Below, piece by piece: positions 24,350 through 37,624 of a stretch of DNA of 64,000 nucleotides. The notes under the pieces are model-generated. The model saw nothing but the letters and a program-made list of their open reading frames with translations. It ran no database searches and had not been told where the DNA came from. A program made the position numbers and the translations under genes. Origin of the DNA: Erigeron canadensis (lineage: Eukaryota; Streptophyta; Magnoliopsida; Asterales; Asteraceae); NCBI RefSeq assembly GCF_010389155.1, contig NC_057768.1, forward strand, positions 19,093,664 through 19,157,663, read 5' to 3'. How positions within the stretch are numbered: position 1 is the stretch's first letter; every line of letters starts with the position of its first letter.

Positions 24350-27300
24350 ATGTATTTGCTCTCTCTCTTGATTGTCGTTTTGGTATCTCCTTTGTTATCT
24401 GCTGCCACTTTTACCCATGGTAAACATTTCCATTTCCATTATTTCCATTATTAACAATCCCTTTTTTTATTGCCAATTTAAATGATTACAAATGATGTTT
24501 TTATTTCGATTTCGTAACTATATCTTAGAAAGTAATAAAGTTCATTTTTAGTTGAATTTGTTTTTAATCATCATTGTGTTTAATGTAACCATAGAATGAT
24601 TTTTGCTATTGTGTGTATCATATATAGATGACTTGTACATAAATCGTAAAAAAATGAAAATTAAGTACATAGGAAAATGAGGTAGTTATCACACTTTCAT
24701 GCACCAATTCCTTATTTTATTATTATGTTATGTTATAGGTGATTGCAAAAAGTGTTTTTGATAATTTAAAATGGTAGAATAAAAACTTACATTGGGTTGA
24801 ATCTGATGAAGGTGTAAAGAATGATTTGTTTCCTGAAATCTTGAGAGAAGAAGCAGTTGCAAGACTATATGAGCTCGGAAAGGTATATCACTGCAAACCC
24901 GATTTTCTACTTATAATTTCAATCCTCGACTGTTATAGAAAACCAAAGTTGATATATGCGAGTAATTAAATATGATTTACGGTATCGTTGTAAGTAGCTT
25001 GGACTAGTGGCGGAAATGAGATAACATATGATTTGAGTTGGTAATTGTTGACGAAATCTTTTTTATTTTGAATAACAGGTGAGTGATGCCGATGGCTATC
25101 TTGAGAGGACTTTTTTGAGCCCAGCATCTATTCGGGCAGGGAATCTTATCCGTATATGGATGGAGGATGCTGGTTTGACAACGTGAGATGGGAACTTTTT
25201 TATCGGTCTTGACTTGATGTTTTGAGTATCTTTAACTGAAACAGCCACTTTGACTTCCAGGTGGGTTGATGGATTAGGGAATGTGCATGGTCGGATACAA
25301 CCACCAAATGCTAGCAACACGGCTCTTTTAATCGGTTCTCATTTGGTAAATCACTCACTCTATGATTGTCGTTAACAAGCTTCTAATGTTCTTTCAATAA
25401 ATTAAATAAAACTACAATTTTTAATCTTTCGTGATGTTTCTTGCACTAAGTAGTTTTTTTCCCCCTATTAATAGGATACTGTTGTTGATGCTGGTATGTT
25501 TGATGGTGCGCTTGGTATAGTATCTGCTATATCGGCTTTAAAGGTGTTAAACGTCACAGGAAAGTCAAAGCAATTAAAACATCCAGTTGAAGTAAGCTCA
25601 ATATTTGCAATATAAACTATAAAGTTCTTGAAAGTGATCAAGTCTATAATGTTTGTCATTCTTACACTAAACATAATACAGGTAATTGCATTTAGTGATG
25701 AAGAAGGAGTTAGATTTCAATCCACATTTCTAGGAAGTGCAGCTATTGCTGGTGTGCTACCAGTATCATCATTGCAAATACCTGACAAAAGGTATATGGC
25801 TTCCTCATTGTCTTGTATCCGATTAATTAAAATTTGAGTTTCAGTGAAACTTACAGAAATAGTATTCAGTGGTTTGACAGTGCAAAATGTTTTGAAGGAC
25901 AACTTGATACACACAACTGGAGAAACCCTCAGCCAGCTCAAATATGAACCTGAGTCTGTTTTGGGTTATGTAGAGGTAAAGGAATTCAGTATTACTATTA
26001 ATAACATGCATGTTGAAACTTTTATTAATCTTCTGATTCTTTATTAATGTTCCACTGGGAACATTTTATATATTCCTTTGTATGTAGCGAGAGGAGGATG
26101 TAGATGTAATTATGGATCTGTTTTCAACCATGGCTACTCTAGTAGTGTTTTAAGCTGATAACATAATTAATTTTTGTTTAAATGTGCAGGTTCATATCGA
26201 ACAGGGACCTGTACTGGAATCTGTAGGCCTTCCTCTTGCTGTGGTAAAAGGCATTGCTGGACAGTCACGGTTAAAGGTATATCTGTCATTAGCATCTTCA
26301 TCGTTCATACTTGATCGTGCAACTTATCATTGAGCAGCTCAACTCAACTAATATGATTTGACCTAGTTTCATAAAAAATAAGAAATTAATTAATAAATCA
26401 GTGTTCCAATATAGCTTTCATAATCATACTTCGTAGTATATAATTATTCAATAATCAACACATTTCAAGAAGCAAAGGACAAAAATGCGGGTTCAAACAA
26501 CCATCTGACCCGTCCTTTTTTGACCAAAACTTCCCATTATGAAGCCAACTACCACTTTTGGCACCTCTTATATATGTGCATGCCCTTCATATTGCAGGTA
26601 GTTGTGAAAGGATCACAAGGACATGCAGGAACAGTTCCCATGTCTATGCGCCAAGACCCAATGGTTGCTGCCGCCGAGTTAATTGTATCTTTAGAAAGCC
26701 TATGTAAACGTCCACAGGATTTTATATCAAGTGATGATCCCGATGGTCACTGCAATGCCTTTTCTATTACTTCTCTTGCAGGATCTCTTGTTTGTACTGT
26801 TGGTGAGATATCAACTTGGCCCAGTGCAAGTAATGTCATTCCAGGCCAGGTACACAATGCTCCTTGTGTATAAAGTAGAGTATCTGTTATTTCATTATTT
26901 ACATATTTTAAATGTAAATAATGTTTGCAGGTAACATTTACTGTAGATATTCGTACCACAGATGATGTGGGAAGGGAGGCTATAATTTATGAACTGTCAA
27001 AACAGATGTATGCTATATGTGATCGTCGTTCTGTTTCTTGTTTAATGGAGCGCAAGGTGCATATTTCCACTTAGTCTTTCCTGTTATATTAAAGGTTGCA
27101 ATATGGGTGGGTAAAGTAACGAATCAAAACAGATATGTGTTTGCTATGGTCCAGGTTTGGTTGTTCTAAGATTTTTTTGGGTAAAGGGGGAATTAAAAAC
27201 ATGATTATCCGACCCACTACCATCAAGGTAAGGAAACTTTGTTAAAATATTTGAGGGCAACAAAATTCAAACTTGGGAACTTCGAATCAAGTGCCAAGGG

Positions 27301-28671
27301 TGTTATAATATTTTAATCATTTAACAATGTGTCAGTTAACTAAGATTACAAAATTACATATTAAAACTCTGAATTTGAATAAACTCCGCACAAATTTGAC
27401 CTTGTTCATGTGATCTATTAAATTGGAGTATATTTCAGTTAATTTTTATTGTAACTGTTTTGATCTATTAATGATCAAAGATAATCTGAATGACTGAATC
27501 TACACATTCTTTGCCTCATTGGTATACAAGTCATAACTGTCACCTCGATATTTTTTCTTAAAAGCACATACAAGTATTAATTTCTTATTATCACATGAAT
27601 TTTGCTGCAGCATGATGCAAATGCTGTAGAATGTGATGCTGGATTAAATTCACAGCTAAAATCTGCGGCCTATGCTGCTTTAAGGCGCATGACTGGTGAG
27701 AATATTGGTGAGGTGCCAGTACTCATGAGTGGTGCAGGACATGATGCTATGGCCATGTCTCATTTGACGAAGGTTCGTTCTTCTATCTTATGTCTCTTGT
27801 TTGAATCACCATGCTCATGACTCCACTTACTGTCGGCTGTCCGGCTAATAGAGTCGTTAAATTGTATGCGTAGAAAGGATACTTTTGGCAATTTCAAATG
27901 ATTCATGAAAGAATGTGTCGAAATATAATACTGTATATTATATCTCATAAGAGTTGAATCGAAATTTATTTAAAAGTGAAAGGGGAAGTGGGTGGAAAGT
28001 CTCTGATATGCTTTCCACAATTTCTGATTATCATTTTAACTTATATAATTTATACTAATATATTTACCACATCTGTTTTTCAGAGATATATTTTTTAAAT
28101 AAAAATGGCAATGAAGGGCATGCGGGTCAACCCAATGTGACCCAGCCCGGTATAGGCTGTACTATACAATTCTCTGTTTTGACACATTACCTGAACGCCA
28201 AAAATGTCCACGTTGACACTTCTTAGAAAGGGATACATTGCAACCAATTTCTAGTTTTTGATTCATGCTTTCAAAGGGAACATTTTAGATAACATTTTGC
28301 AACATTTTAGGGTCAACACTGTCATTTAATTACATTTTCAAGGATAAAATTCCCTTTATTACTGTTTCTTTCACATTATCACTAAGGCTAATTTGAACTT
28401 TACCTACTTGTCGTGAAACTCTGAAAGTGTGACCCTAAGGTGTTAATTTTCAAGGTATGAAACTCCAATCTGGAAAATTTAATGAGTAGTAATATTTGTT
28501 TGGGTAACGAAAAACATCTGAACTCACTGGCCTCGTTTTGTTGGACAGGTTGGTATGCTATTTGTTCGTTGTCGTGGAGGAATTAGTCATTCCCCTGAAG
28601 AGCATGTATTAGAAGATGATATTTGGGCAGCTGGTTTGGCGATGCATACATTCATTGAGACTAACTTGTAG
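24350..28671 (+). CDS. AAH: Allantoate deiminase (allantoate amidohydrolase)
   Basis: M20-family metalloenzyme of the endoplasmic reticulum that hydrolyses allantoate to ureidoglycine, CO2 and ammonia in purine/ureide nitrogen recycling. Exons: 24350-24419, about 24848-24882 (start uncertain), 25079-25182, 25261-25345, 25475-25591, 25682-25791, 25870-25975, 26190-26276, 26598-26849, 26931-27056, 27611-27772 and 28549-28671. All have GT-AG borders and consistent phase from exon 2 on. Exon 1 encodes a signal peptide (MYLLSLLIVVLVSPLLSAA). Metal-site and catalytic blocks are visible: GSHLDTVVDAGMFDGALG, FSDEEGVRF, HIEQGPVLE, GHAGTVPMSMRQDP and MSGAGHDAMAM. The C-terminus VRCRGGISHSPEEHV is nearly invariant in plant AAH. 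The model gives about 458 residues, slightly short. The exon 1-2 junction is the weak point: the frame upstream of exon 2 is open back to a TAG at 24775 but in a phase exon 1 cannot join. Confidence 0.92.
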
Positions 28672-30095
28672 GTACTGAATCATTCCCCCTGTATGTAATT
28701 TCTCCCCATGTCAAAGTTAGGCATCAGTAAGCTAATGTCTTCAGTGTATATATGGAATATTTCATAAGGAAATACAGCAACGATTAGTTTTGTTGCTCTA
28801 TTTATACATTCTTATTCCTATCGCAGCACTGTTTCTTTCATATGAGCTTTGTATAGTTTTGTCCAAAGTTTGCTGCCAGTGACCAAGTTTAACTGTAACT
28901 AGGGGCAGTAAATTAGTAAAGCCACTTTTCCCGACTCGTGAAAATCCCGTCTCAAGTCGAACCTTAATGACTTCGAGCTGAGTTTAAGCACAATTTTGTA
29001 TAGCTCGTTTATTATATGAAGTTTTTTTGAAGTATTTAAATTTCAGTGATGTGGTAACTACAACATCATATACAAATACAAGGATATGTATTTCGATGTG
29101 TTCTTGGATCTCATTTTAGTGCAACCTAAGGATAATTTGGTTGTGTTGTAGATGTGATTTTGAAGCGCCTTAGTCTACTGGTTAAAAATTGTTTGGTAAG
29201 TACATGACAGTAATTTTAAGAAGCCCAAGATATATTTTTGTATGAAATCCAACTGATTTTTAGTTTTCTATGATTTTACTACAACATATTTGAGCTTTTA
29301 GAGATGATTATTCTACTCCAGAATGACTTGTCTAATTTTCTTGGATCGACTAGAAAAAGAAAATATATGAAAAAGGGAAACATTTGTAAGGATCGATGGC
29401 AACAAGCCAAAAAACACACAGTGCAGCGTTAATGTGTATAAAGTAAGAAAATGGTTGCATAAGTTAAAGGTATAGTTACTTTAGAAAAGTTTGTCTTGGT
29501 AAAATCAATATTGATATGTTTCTAATAATGGCAACTGTCAAATATAATTTGCGTCCCACCAATCAAAAGAGAAGTTTTTGCCATGACCATAATTAAAGGC
29601 TCCTACCATGAGCAACAAGGATTGACCTCATAGGTAAAACCTGGGTACCTCATCACTTATAAATCTTTATGACAATATATGATATGTTACAATGAATAAT
29701 CGATCTTCTTGGGTTGCTGTAATATTCTTTATGCAGTATCTGACTGTTTTCAGCAATATGCATAGAAGTGAAAGTATTAATACTAGACTTCAAACATGAA
29801 AATAAAACTTGGGGAAGTTTTTACTCAATTGACCCAATATCCGTGTCAACATTTGAAAAGAACACCACATAGAAGGCATCACAAATGTAGCTTATTATGA
29901 CAGGTTAAGCCGTTTTTATGTAAGCATAACTCTAATTAGGCGTAGGTCAACAATACTACCAAATTCTCAAAGCATGGTGAGAATGAGGGAGCGAGAATTT
30001 GGCTGTAGCAACGATGCCGTGAGAACGGCCCATTGACAAGGGCCTTTAGAAGCTTACATGTGAATCTGAATTAAGGAATTACGAAATATGAAGTT
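28672..30095. other. Intergenic between AAH and the PP2 gene
   Basis: The 3' flanks of two convergent genes. No coding sequence, transposon ends or RNA gene could be recognised. Confidence 0.5.
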
Positions 30096-31631
30096 TCAAC
30101 ATTTTGGTCTTATAGCAGCGCCTTTAATGAGTAAACCTTTCTTCCAACCGCCGTCTTCGTATTCATACAAGAAAAACTCGACACATCCTTCCTTTTTTGC
30201 ATCTACGGTAAACTCCCCTACTGGTATCTCAAACCACTTGCATCTCGGTTTTTCCATCAAGTTTTCTTTGTGTTCTTGTTTATTTCCGTCCGGTAGGGTG
30301 AGTTTGATATTGACTGGAACGTGCCACCCGTAAGCAGGGTCTTTCAGCATCGCCACAAATACAACCTCATACTTGATTCCTGGTGTTAGTTTGGCCGTCT
30401 CAATTTTCCCACAAACTTCTAACCAGCAAACATTTAACAATTCCGCAACATCTACCACTTCACTGTATATATAACAGAGTAAAAGTTTGTGTTGATCAAA
30501 TAAGAAAAAGGAACGCGCCATAAAAAAGAGAAACAGGATGAAAGTCGCCCAAAGTGTATAAGGTTGGAGAAAAAGTTGTTTTGGCCAGCGGTTCAACCCA
30601 ACCCAGCCATATTCAGCTCATGTAAAAGATAATGCAACTCGGTCTGTACAAATAGTCAAATATGATCTATTTTCAGCCTCAAATGGTTTTGTTTTTGTTA
30701 CAACAGCCAGTTTTTGTGCTAAAGTAGATATCATAGTTGTTTTGATCAATATTGTTTATTGATTCTTGCCACCTTGTTTCTTTAATGCACTGCCAGTGCC
30801 AATAACGAGGGTCTTCTCCCCAGGTGATAAAGAGGTCCCTCGCAAACACCATGAAACAGTTTGCGTGCGACGCCTTGTCAACCCAGTACTTCTGCTTCAA
30901 CAAAAAAATAAGATTAATGTATGTTAGGATTGACAAGAACAGACAAAAAAAATAACCGTGTAAAAGTAAATTACAACAGCACAATACTCATCAAGCTCAT
31001 AATCTCTCCTAAAATGTATTTAACACATTGACTATTCATAGAACCCAAGAAAAGAAAGCGAAGTATTACTGGGTCAATATGTTATGATCCCACATAGGCC
31101 AAGTATGAGCCTGGTTGGTGGTTTATAAACGTAGGTGTCTCATGCTTCTTGAAGATAGCTTTTGAAAGTGAGTTCACACCTATGCGGTCAGCCAATTATC
31201 GGGTGGGTTTGTATCACAATACAGACTGATCTCATTTTTACCTGTTACCCAACCTATCTTTTTGTTCCACATTCTCTATTCGCTTGATCTAGCAATTTAG
31301 CTACACCAATGTTAATTAACATTATGAATTCTTTAGTACATCCTTGGAAGAAGTCTATCACCAACAAAAACGAATAATTTCAAACAGAAAATGGACAACA
31401 CATGAAAACGGCAGAAACTAAGATAGAGATCAGAGCTACCTTTTTCTTTTTGTTCAAGAAGACACCAGCATAGAGCTGGTCAATTGAGGACTTATACACC
31501 GAAGAATCTGCATCCTTTAGAATGGCTTCATAGTCATGAGGTAAGTTGTTCAACCGCGAACTTGTAGTTATAGCCGTTGTGTTTGCACTCTGTTGTTGTG
31601 TATCTGCTTCTTGTGATAATCCGGATCCCAT
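30096..31631 (-). CDS. PP2-type phloem lectin (PHLOEM PROTEIN 2-LIKE A)
   Basis: Three exons: 31440-31631, 30773-30894 and 30096-30462, all with GT-AG sites. The first junction is phase 0 and the second phase 2; together they give 226 residues. The N-terminal about 60 residues are a polar leader. The PP2 domain follows, starting KYWVDKASHANCFMVFARDL, then ITWGEDPRYWHW, VAELLNVCWLEVCGKI, a central 'VNIKLTLPDG' strand, and the closing FLYEYEDGGWKKGL. These are hallmarks of PP2 lectins, chitin-oligomer-binding proteins of sieve elements and companion cells linked to defence. The acceptor of exon 2 reads AAGCAG (NAGNAG), so isoforms with or without one Gln are possible. No F-box or TIR domain precedes the lectin, which places it in the simple A-type group. 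Confidence 0.9.
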
Positions 31632-31683
31632 GTTTTATTGAATTACGAGTACCACTAAATGCTAAATTACTCTATAGAAACCC

Positions 31684-31692
31684 ATATTTATA
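31684..31692 (-). promoter_or_regulatory. Candidate TATA box of the PP2 gene
   Basis: The minus strand reads TATAAATAT about 55 bases before the start codon, implying a very short 5' leader. Consensus and position are the evidence. Confidence 0.55.
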
Positions 31693-33179
31693 GAGCATAA
31701 AGTTTCTTTTTGTCACAATCATGTTGGCAAAAATTTGTATTCTAATCCTCAAGGAATTGGATACCATGGGTCACTGTCCCCTAAGGAATTGGAATCTCAT
31801 GCTTGGCAACCATACTTTACAGCTAAACTTACAATATACAATCTTATAGGCATAACCTATATATCGATGGAGTAAGGTTGGCCGTTCTTGGTTGAAGAGG
31901 AATGTACCCCATAAGAGAAGCATATTTTGTGCATTGTTCTCTTTGTAATAAAGATGTTCAAAATGACATCGTGCTTGGATTGGGAGTGGTCATAGCGTAA
32001 CCCTTCTTATTCTATAAGAGCGGTTGGTTAGATCCTGTCGGTTTTTAATGACCAGCCAGTTTGTTTCTTTCATAAATTGGTGAATGATTTTGTGTTCAAC
32101 TAACTGAAATTGGAAAGATGAGAAATGGAACCGAAACAACCAATTAAGTCATTAGCTACATTGTGTGGTAGCAACGCTTGTGTTAGCAGCTTCCATCTAC
32201 TTAATATGGAAGGAAAGGAACGCGAGGCTTTTTAAGCAACAGTAAAGATCGAGAGATAACATTTTGGTCACAAGAAAAGATTATCCATTCGCTTTTTGGT
32301 CACGTTGACCCATGTTTCCGCGTCACAATATGACTTGTAAAATTGGTCAACGACTCAACATGACCAACAAGTGAACACTTTGACTTTTCAAAGGAGGTTT
32401 CAAGTTCATATTTCGGAAAACCTCAATTCTTAAATGGTCAAGTATTTATACCAGACATAAACATAAACATAAACATGGGAAAACATTTGGACTACGCATA
32501 ACCTTTATCTTCTCATGGCACCTAGCTGGAATCATAGCATTCAAAAATGATTTGCTTCTTTAAAAACAAAAATGATTGTCTTTAATGGAGTTCCTAGCTC
32601 AAAAGACTTCCATAAATGCTAAGATTAGTCTTATGTGACAAGATTAGAAACAATGCCTTCAAGATAAAGTTAGTAAAGTAAAAGTCCAAGATGTTGGTAC
32701 TTGTTTAATTCCACTCCATGGAAATGACATCTTTTTGGCAACAAAACAGGCTTGAACCACTAGCCCAAAGTTCGAATTTGGCTCATAGTTGGCTTATAGG
32801 GAACAAACCAGCACTATTTAATCCTATTCTAGGTTCCAATAACCAAACAGGTTACGCATAACAGATATCCAGGTGACCCACAAACCAAGACTTTGTGGGC
32901 TCGGTCTCCTAATGCAACAAATCTGTAATAAAAGTGTGAATATTTGCCTTGCCCTTTTTAAGTTTTTTATTCGACGTTCCAATATTTTCAAATGTGTGGT
33001 TCCTTTTCGGTACTTGTTGGATCAGTTCTGTACAGGTGTATGTAACGCATACTTGTGTGTGCATAGGATAATGGGAAGTGGCGTGTGCAAATAACTTGGC
33101 ACAATGTTTTAACTAAATAGAAAATTCAACTTAGAATAGTACATATTTTCTGGGCAAAAGAAAGAAATCTATCAGCTGA
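31693..33179. other. Intergenic, no gene recognised
   Basis: Upstream flank of the PP2 gene and downstream flank of RNH2C. A small 'acataa' tandem run (about 32456-32476) is the only structure noticed. Confidence 0.5.
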
Positions 33180-35566
33180 TCAGCCTGTTGTAGTGGCTCC
33201 AGGGTTGACTGCAGACTCTATATCTTCAGCAGTCACTGGTTTATGCAACTGTATATAAAGATCTTGTGTAAGTATGACATACCATACAGATTAACCAGAG
33301 TTGATACAATGGCATATTCAAATATGTAAAGCTAGAAGAACCTGAAACAAGATCCTAAATTAAAAACTTAGAAGTCGAGTTTTTGTAAAAGGTCTTCGTT
33401 TGTCTGATTTGAATTTTAATATTCAGCTTTTGTAAATTGATAAGATGAATGGAACTCCAAAGGTATATTTGAGAGATTCTTCATGAAAAGGATGAGTGAG
33501 TAATGATGATGTCAATTTGTAAAAAAGATATAATGATTTAGATGAATGTTTAAAGATAAAGCGACCATATGACCAATAACTATGGGAAGGATGCAAACAA
33601 TGAAAAAATCCTTTTATATAATCAGAAATCAAATAAGAACTTACTGCTTTGGCAACATCAAACCAATGAAACGCACGCAAGAAAGGATCTTCTTTTGATG
33701 GAAGATCATCATGATTCCATAATGTAATATTTTGAAACTTTGCTTTCATCTTCCAAGCATTAGTATCACAAGTTTTTCTCTTTGCAGACGTGTTCTTTCC
33801 TATGACAAATCCTGCGTTATTTTAGACGACTTTGGGTCAAAACTCAAAACAAACTTGCTAGTTCGGCTGTCTTCTACATAATGATGATAAACAATATAAA
33901 ATCAGTGTTTGGCAATGACAGCTACTTGAGCATGCTTCATCTACAACATTGTATCTAAACACATGTGTTGCATGGGAAGCTTAACAGAAGCAAACTGCAT
34001 AGATTCTAAGCACAACTTACTTTGGTTTAATCATCTTTCGTATCTCGTTTGAAGATTATTACACCTCTTTATTGGCAAAGGCGGAAAATGATTTTGATTG
34101 TTACTTTATGTTATCATCCATGAACAGTCATTCCAATTCAAATTTGTCTTCAACAATGTTAGAAATATCACCAGTGACAACTTATATAATACCCCTCCTT
34201 CCAAAAGACATATTTAACCCTATGTCTAAGGAAATCTATAATCACGTAATTCACTTACTTGAGAATAGTCCTAACTCCTAAATTTCCAAAAATTAGCTAC
34301 CTTTAGCTAACCTAAATAATACCAAAGGGGCTACCACTGAAACATCAAAAACTATGTTTCCTTAAAAGTTTAAGGAGCTCCATACCATGGGCATGTTTTA
34401 GGCAAAAGCAGTTGGAGGTGGTGCTTAGTTTTAAGTAGCTTAGGGTACGTTTAGTTTAAAAAAACTCCCTTGTTTTCCATTTTCATTTTCCAAGAAAACA
34501 TGGAAAACAGGAAACGCGTTCAAATTGTAATTTTTTAGAAAAGTTTTCCTAGAAAATGAAAATTCCCTTTTCCAACTTTTGCACTAAAATTAGAAAACTC
34601 TGTTTTTCAGTTTTTGTTTTCACTTTTCTATTTTCTAAACCTTTTATAAACCTAAAATTAGAAAACAAGTGAATTTGAACATGTTTTCTAGTTTTCTAAA
34701 ATGGAAAAATGAAAACCCCATCTTTTATTTTGAACGCGTTTTCAAAATTTTCAAGGGTTTTTTAGAAATGAAAACCTTTTCATTTTCTAGAAAACTAAAA
34801 ATGGAAAACTTAAAAACATTTTCTCCAACTAAACGCGCCCTTACAATTTGGGGTCTCTTTCTTTTTCTGAAGAGATTTTATGTAGAGCCTAAAAGAGAAA
34901 GAGAGAGAGAAAGAGAAAGCTCGGAAAATGTTTTCAAAACACACCCATATGGCGGGGAGCCATATAAATTGTGTATTTACTTATGATAAGCATATTGGTC
35001 ATATTAATAGTAAGTAAGTAACACGAAATACCGTCTTTCACGGGTTAAGGGTCCTAATACCGTCTATGATGGTGTATAGGGAGGTTAACATATACACAGT
35101 TTTGCTCGTAGACAGTGACTCCTGCCTAAGGTGAAAAGGTTCTATCTAAGGTAGAAGAATATTACAGTATAATGGGTAAGTAAGTACCGGAATAACCGTT
35201 ATGTAGGGACATGGTAGTGCCTTGTAATTTCCTTCCTCTGAAATAAGCCTCCATTACATCTAACCCATCCACCTCGATACCTTTTTTTTTTCCACCCAAA
35301 TATAAATATAAATATTATTAGTAAAGTATAAAACTGTAATTTACCACCAATCAATTATTTTCCAATTAAAAAAAATGGGGAACGAAAAAGGGAAAGGAAA
35401 TACCAATGGATTTAGGTTTAAAGTAATGAGAAACAGGGGAAGGTCCATTATACTTGATGCAGCAAGGCACCTGATGTATCTCCTCCTCTTTTCTCTCATC
35501 CCCGGTTGTCCCCAGTAGTAGGTGGATCAGTTGATCATCGCTTTCCTTTCCTCCACCACCCTCCAT
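33180..35566 (-). CDS. RNH2C: Ribonuclease H2 subunit C
   Basis: Non-catalytic subunit of the nuclear RNase H2 heterotrimer, which excises ribonucleotides from DNA and removes RNA-DNA hybrids. Exons: 35404-35566, 35188-35280, 33645-33811 and 33180-33248. All borders are GT-AG and phases match, giving 163 residues. Recognisable blocks: HQVPCCIKYNGPSPVSHYF (exon 1), EVDGLDVMEAYFRGRKLQG and NGYSG (exon 2), GFVIGKNTSAKRK, then the family signature FQNITLWNHDDLPSKEDPF and AFHWFDVAKA (exon 3), ending LHKPVTAEDIESAV (exon 4). The last part aligns with the human 'WGLETIPGPD...LTWPSLAAAIH' region as I recall it. The N-terminal about 30 residues before HQVPCC are low-complexity (MEGGGGKESD); the true start could be downstream. 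Intron 2 is 1,376 bases and contains a MITE. Confidence 0.85.
34443..34840. mobile_element. PIF/Harbinger-type MITE in RNH2C intron 2
   Basis: About 398 bp flanked by TTA on both sides (34440-34442 and 34841-34843), with terminal inverted repeats GGGTACGTTTAGTT and AACTAAACGCGCCC. The interior is full of 'gaaaac/ttttcc' repeats and non-coding. TTA duplication and a GGG-start inverted repeat fit Tourist-like elements. It lies wholly within the intron and far from the splice sites. Confidence 0.65.
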
Positions 35567-37624
35567 TTCCTTTTTCTCTCTCTCTCTTTTTTTTTTTTAA
35601 TAATAGAATAGAATACAATTTGGCGGCCTTTCCACTAAAATCACCTCCGTCGCGCCTTTCTTTCTTTTCTAATTACCTTTTTCCCGCCCTAAAAATCCTA
35701 TCACTTAAACATCCCCTCTTCCTCACCACACCACGTCACCTATTCATTACACATCTCTTTTCCTTTTCTTCTTTTCCTTCTTTAAATTTTTTCTTTTTTA
35801 AAGTGAATTTCGCTGGGAATTTCGTGGCAGTGGGATGTTTAACATGTGTTGTTCTAACCAGATTCGCACTAGAGATTTCCCTCGAATTAGAAATGTCTTT
35901 CTCAAATACCCGATGAGGGAAAACCCCTACTAATCCGCTCGCTAATCAACCCGGATTCAACACAAGTCGCTTAATTAAAAACTTAAACCCAAAACTTATA
36001 TAGAAATATATATGTAATTTGTTGTCGATGCATTATAACTTGACATGGAGATAACAAGATACTTGTATGATGAACATTAATATATAAAACCGATTAAGAT
36101 AATAAAAAAGTAAAAAAATAATTACCATAAATCAATACTAGATATACAATTAAAAATATAAAATAGGATACAATCGATCATTTTTCACATTAATTAAAAA
36201 ATATAAAGTTAGAAAAGTAATATGAATAAAAAGAGATGATATATGGCCTAATATAAGATACAGTTTTTAAAAGAAAAGAAAATTATTATGACATCATATT
36301 TATGTAGAAAATAATTTTATAAAAATATTATCATGTCACATAAGAAAAAAACTTATAAGAACAATTTTGTTTTATATATACAAAAGAAAAGATATTTTAA
36401 TGTTTCCAATTAAATAAAACATAGAAACAAAACAATACACATTTTTATTAAAAAATTTATTAATAAAATAAAACATTACATTAATAAAAAAAACATTCAT
36501 TAAAAAAATTACATTAATTAAAAACATTACGTTAATTTTTAAAAAACATTACATTGGAAAAAAAATACATTAATAAAAAAAATACTAGAAAAACTTTACA
36601 TCATATAATTAAAGGAAACATTACATACAATTAAAAGACATTAGGTTAATAAATAAAATTTATACTAACGTTGACAGTAGTTTGCCTCTTTGTTGACTTA
36701 ATTTTGACGATTTGTTTACTTTTTTTTTTGAGTAATTGGTTGTCTCTTCATCGTCATTATTATCTATAAATCTTTATAAAACATATTTAATTTTTATTTT
36801 TGGTAATTAACCATTTTTTTCAGTATTCTCATAATACCCCTTAAATATATATTTTTTTCATATTAAAATCCCCATATTTAAACATAAAACCCTTATATAC
36901 CCTCATTTCTCTCATTCCCTCTAATCATAACAGATTTTCATTGACCTTCTATGTTTAATCATCCTCCTCTGTCGCCCTCTTTCTCCACCGCCTCCCTCGA
37001 TCTCCACCACCGCCCTTCATCTCCACCGCCGTCACAACGCGCGGTCACTATTCTCGTGTGTGTCGCCCTCTAGCTAGAAGTATTTTTAATTGAACTTAAG
37101 GTATCTGAATTGGAGATTTATGTATACAATGTAGATTTAAACGTGTGTGTTTTTGCCAACTCCACAATAGGTATTTTGAATTACTCAAACAATATCATGG
37201 CATCAAAGTAATACTCCGTATTATTATATAGAAAAACATGGAAAAGCATATATACAAAATGAGATGGGTATATGCGCAATGCAGCGGCGGTGGCGGCAAC
37301 GGATGGTGCTAGTGGCGGTGGTGGTAACGATGTGGTTATTAATCTAAAAGTAATTTATGTAAATGGCAATGTAGTTATTTTATGGTTAAGGGATGTATCT
37401 TTTGTAAATAATTTTATTAAGAATATTATAGAGATATTAGGTGGAAATATTTAAAGTAATTAATAAAGAAGATAGATAGTTTTAATAAATATGAGTGTAA
37501 AATATTTTAGGGATATATTTGGTAGGTTTAGTGTGTGAGTTAAGAATGTGTTGAAAATTAAGGGTATTTTAGGTATTGTAAAGTTAGGGAGTTGAAAAGG
37601 GAGAGGGTAGTTTGTTTATTAATA
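35567..37624. other. RNH2C upstream region and AT-rich intergenic DNA
   Basis: A pyrimidine-rich stretch (35575-35605) lies just upstream of the RNH2C start. From 36430 to 36660 a degenerate array of 'acattacattaataaaa'-like units of about 22-24 bases repeats. Near 37265-37340 there is a GC-rich GGN-repeat patch of the kind also seen at 19510, 53645 and 57485. No gene. Confidence 0.45.

Noticed and set aside
35506..35916. Plus-strand 136-residue frame upstream of RNH2C
   Set aside because: Its composition comes from a CT-rich tract and it overlaps RNH2C exon 1 in antisense; no recognisable domain.
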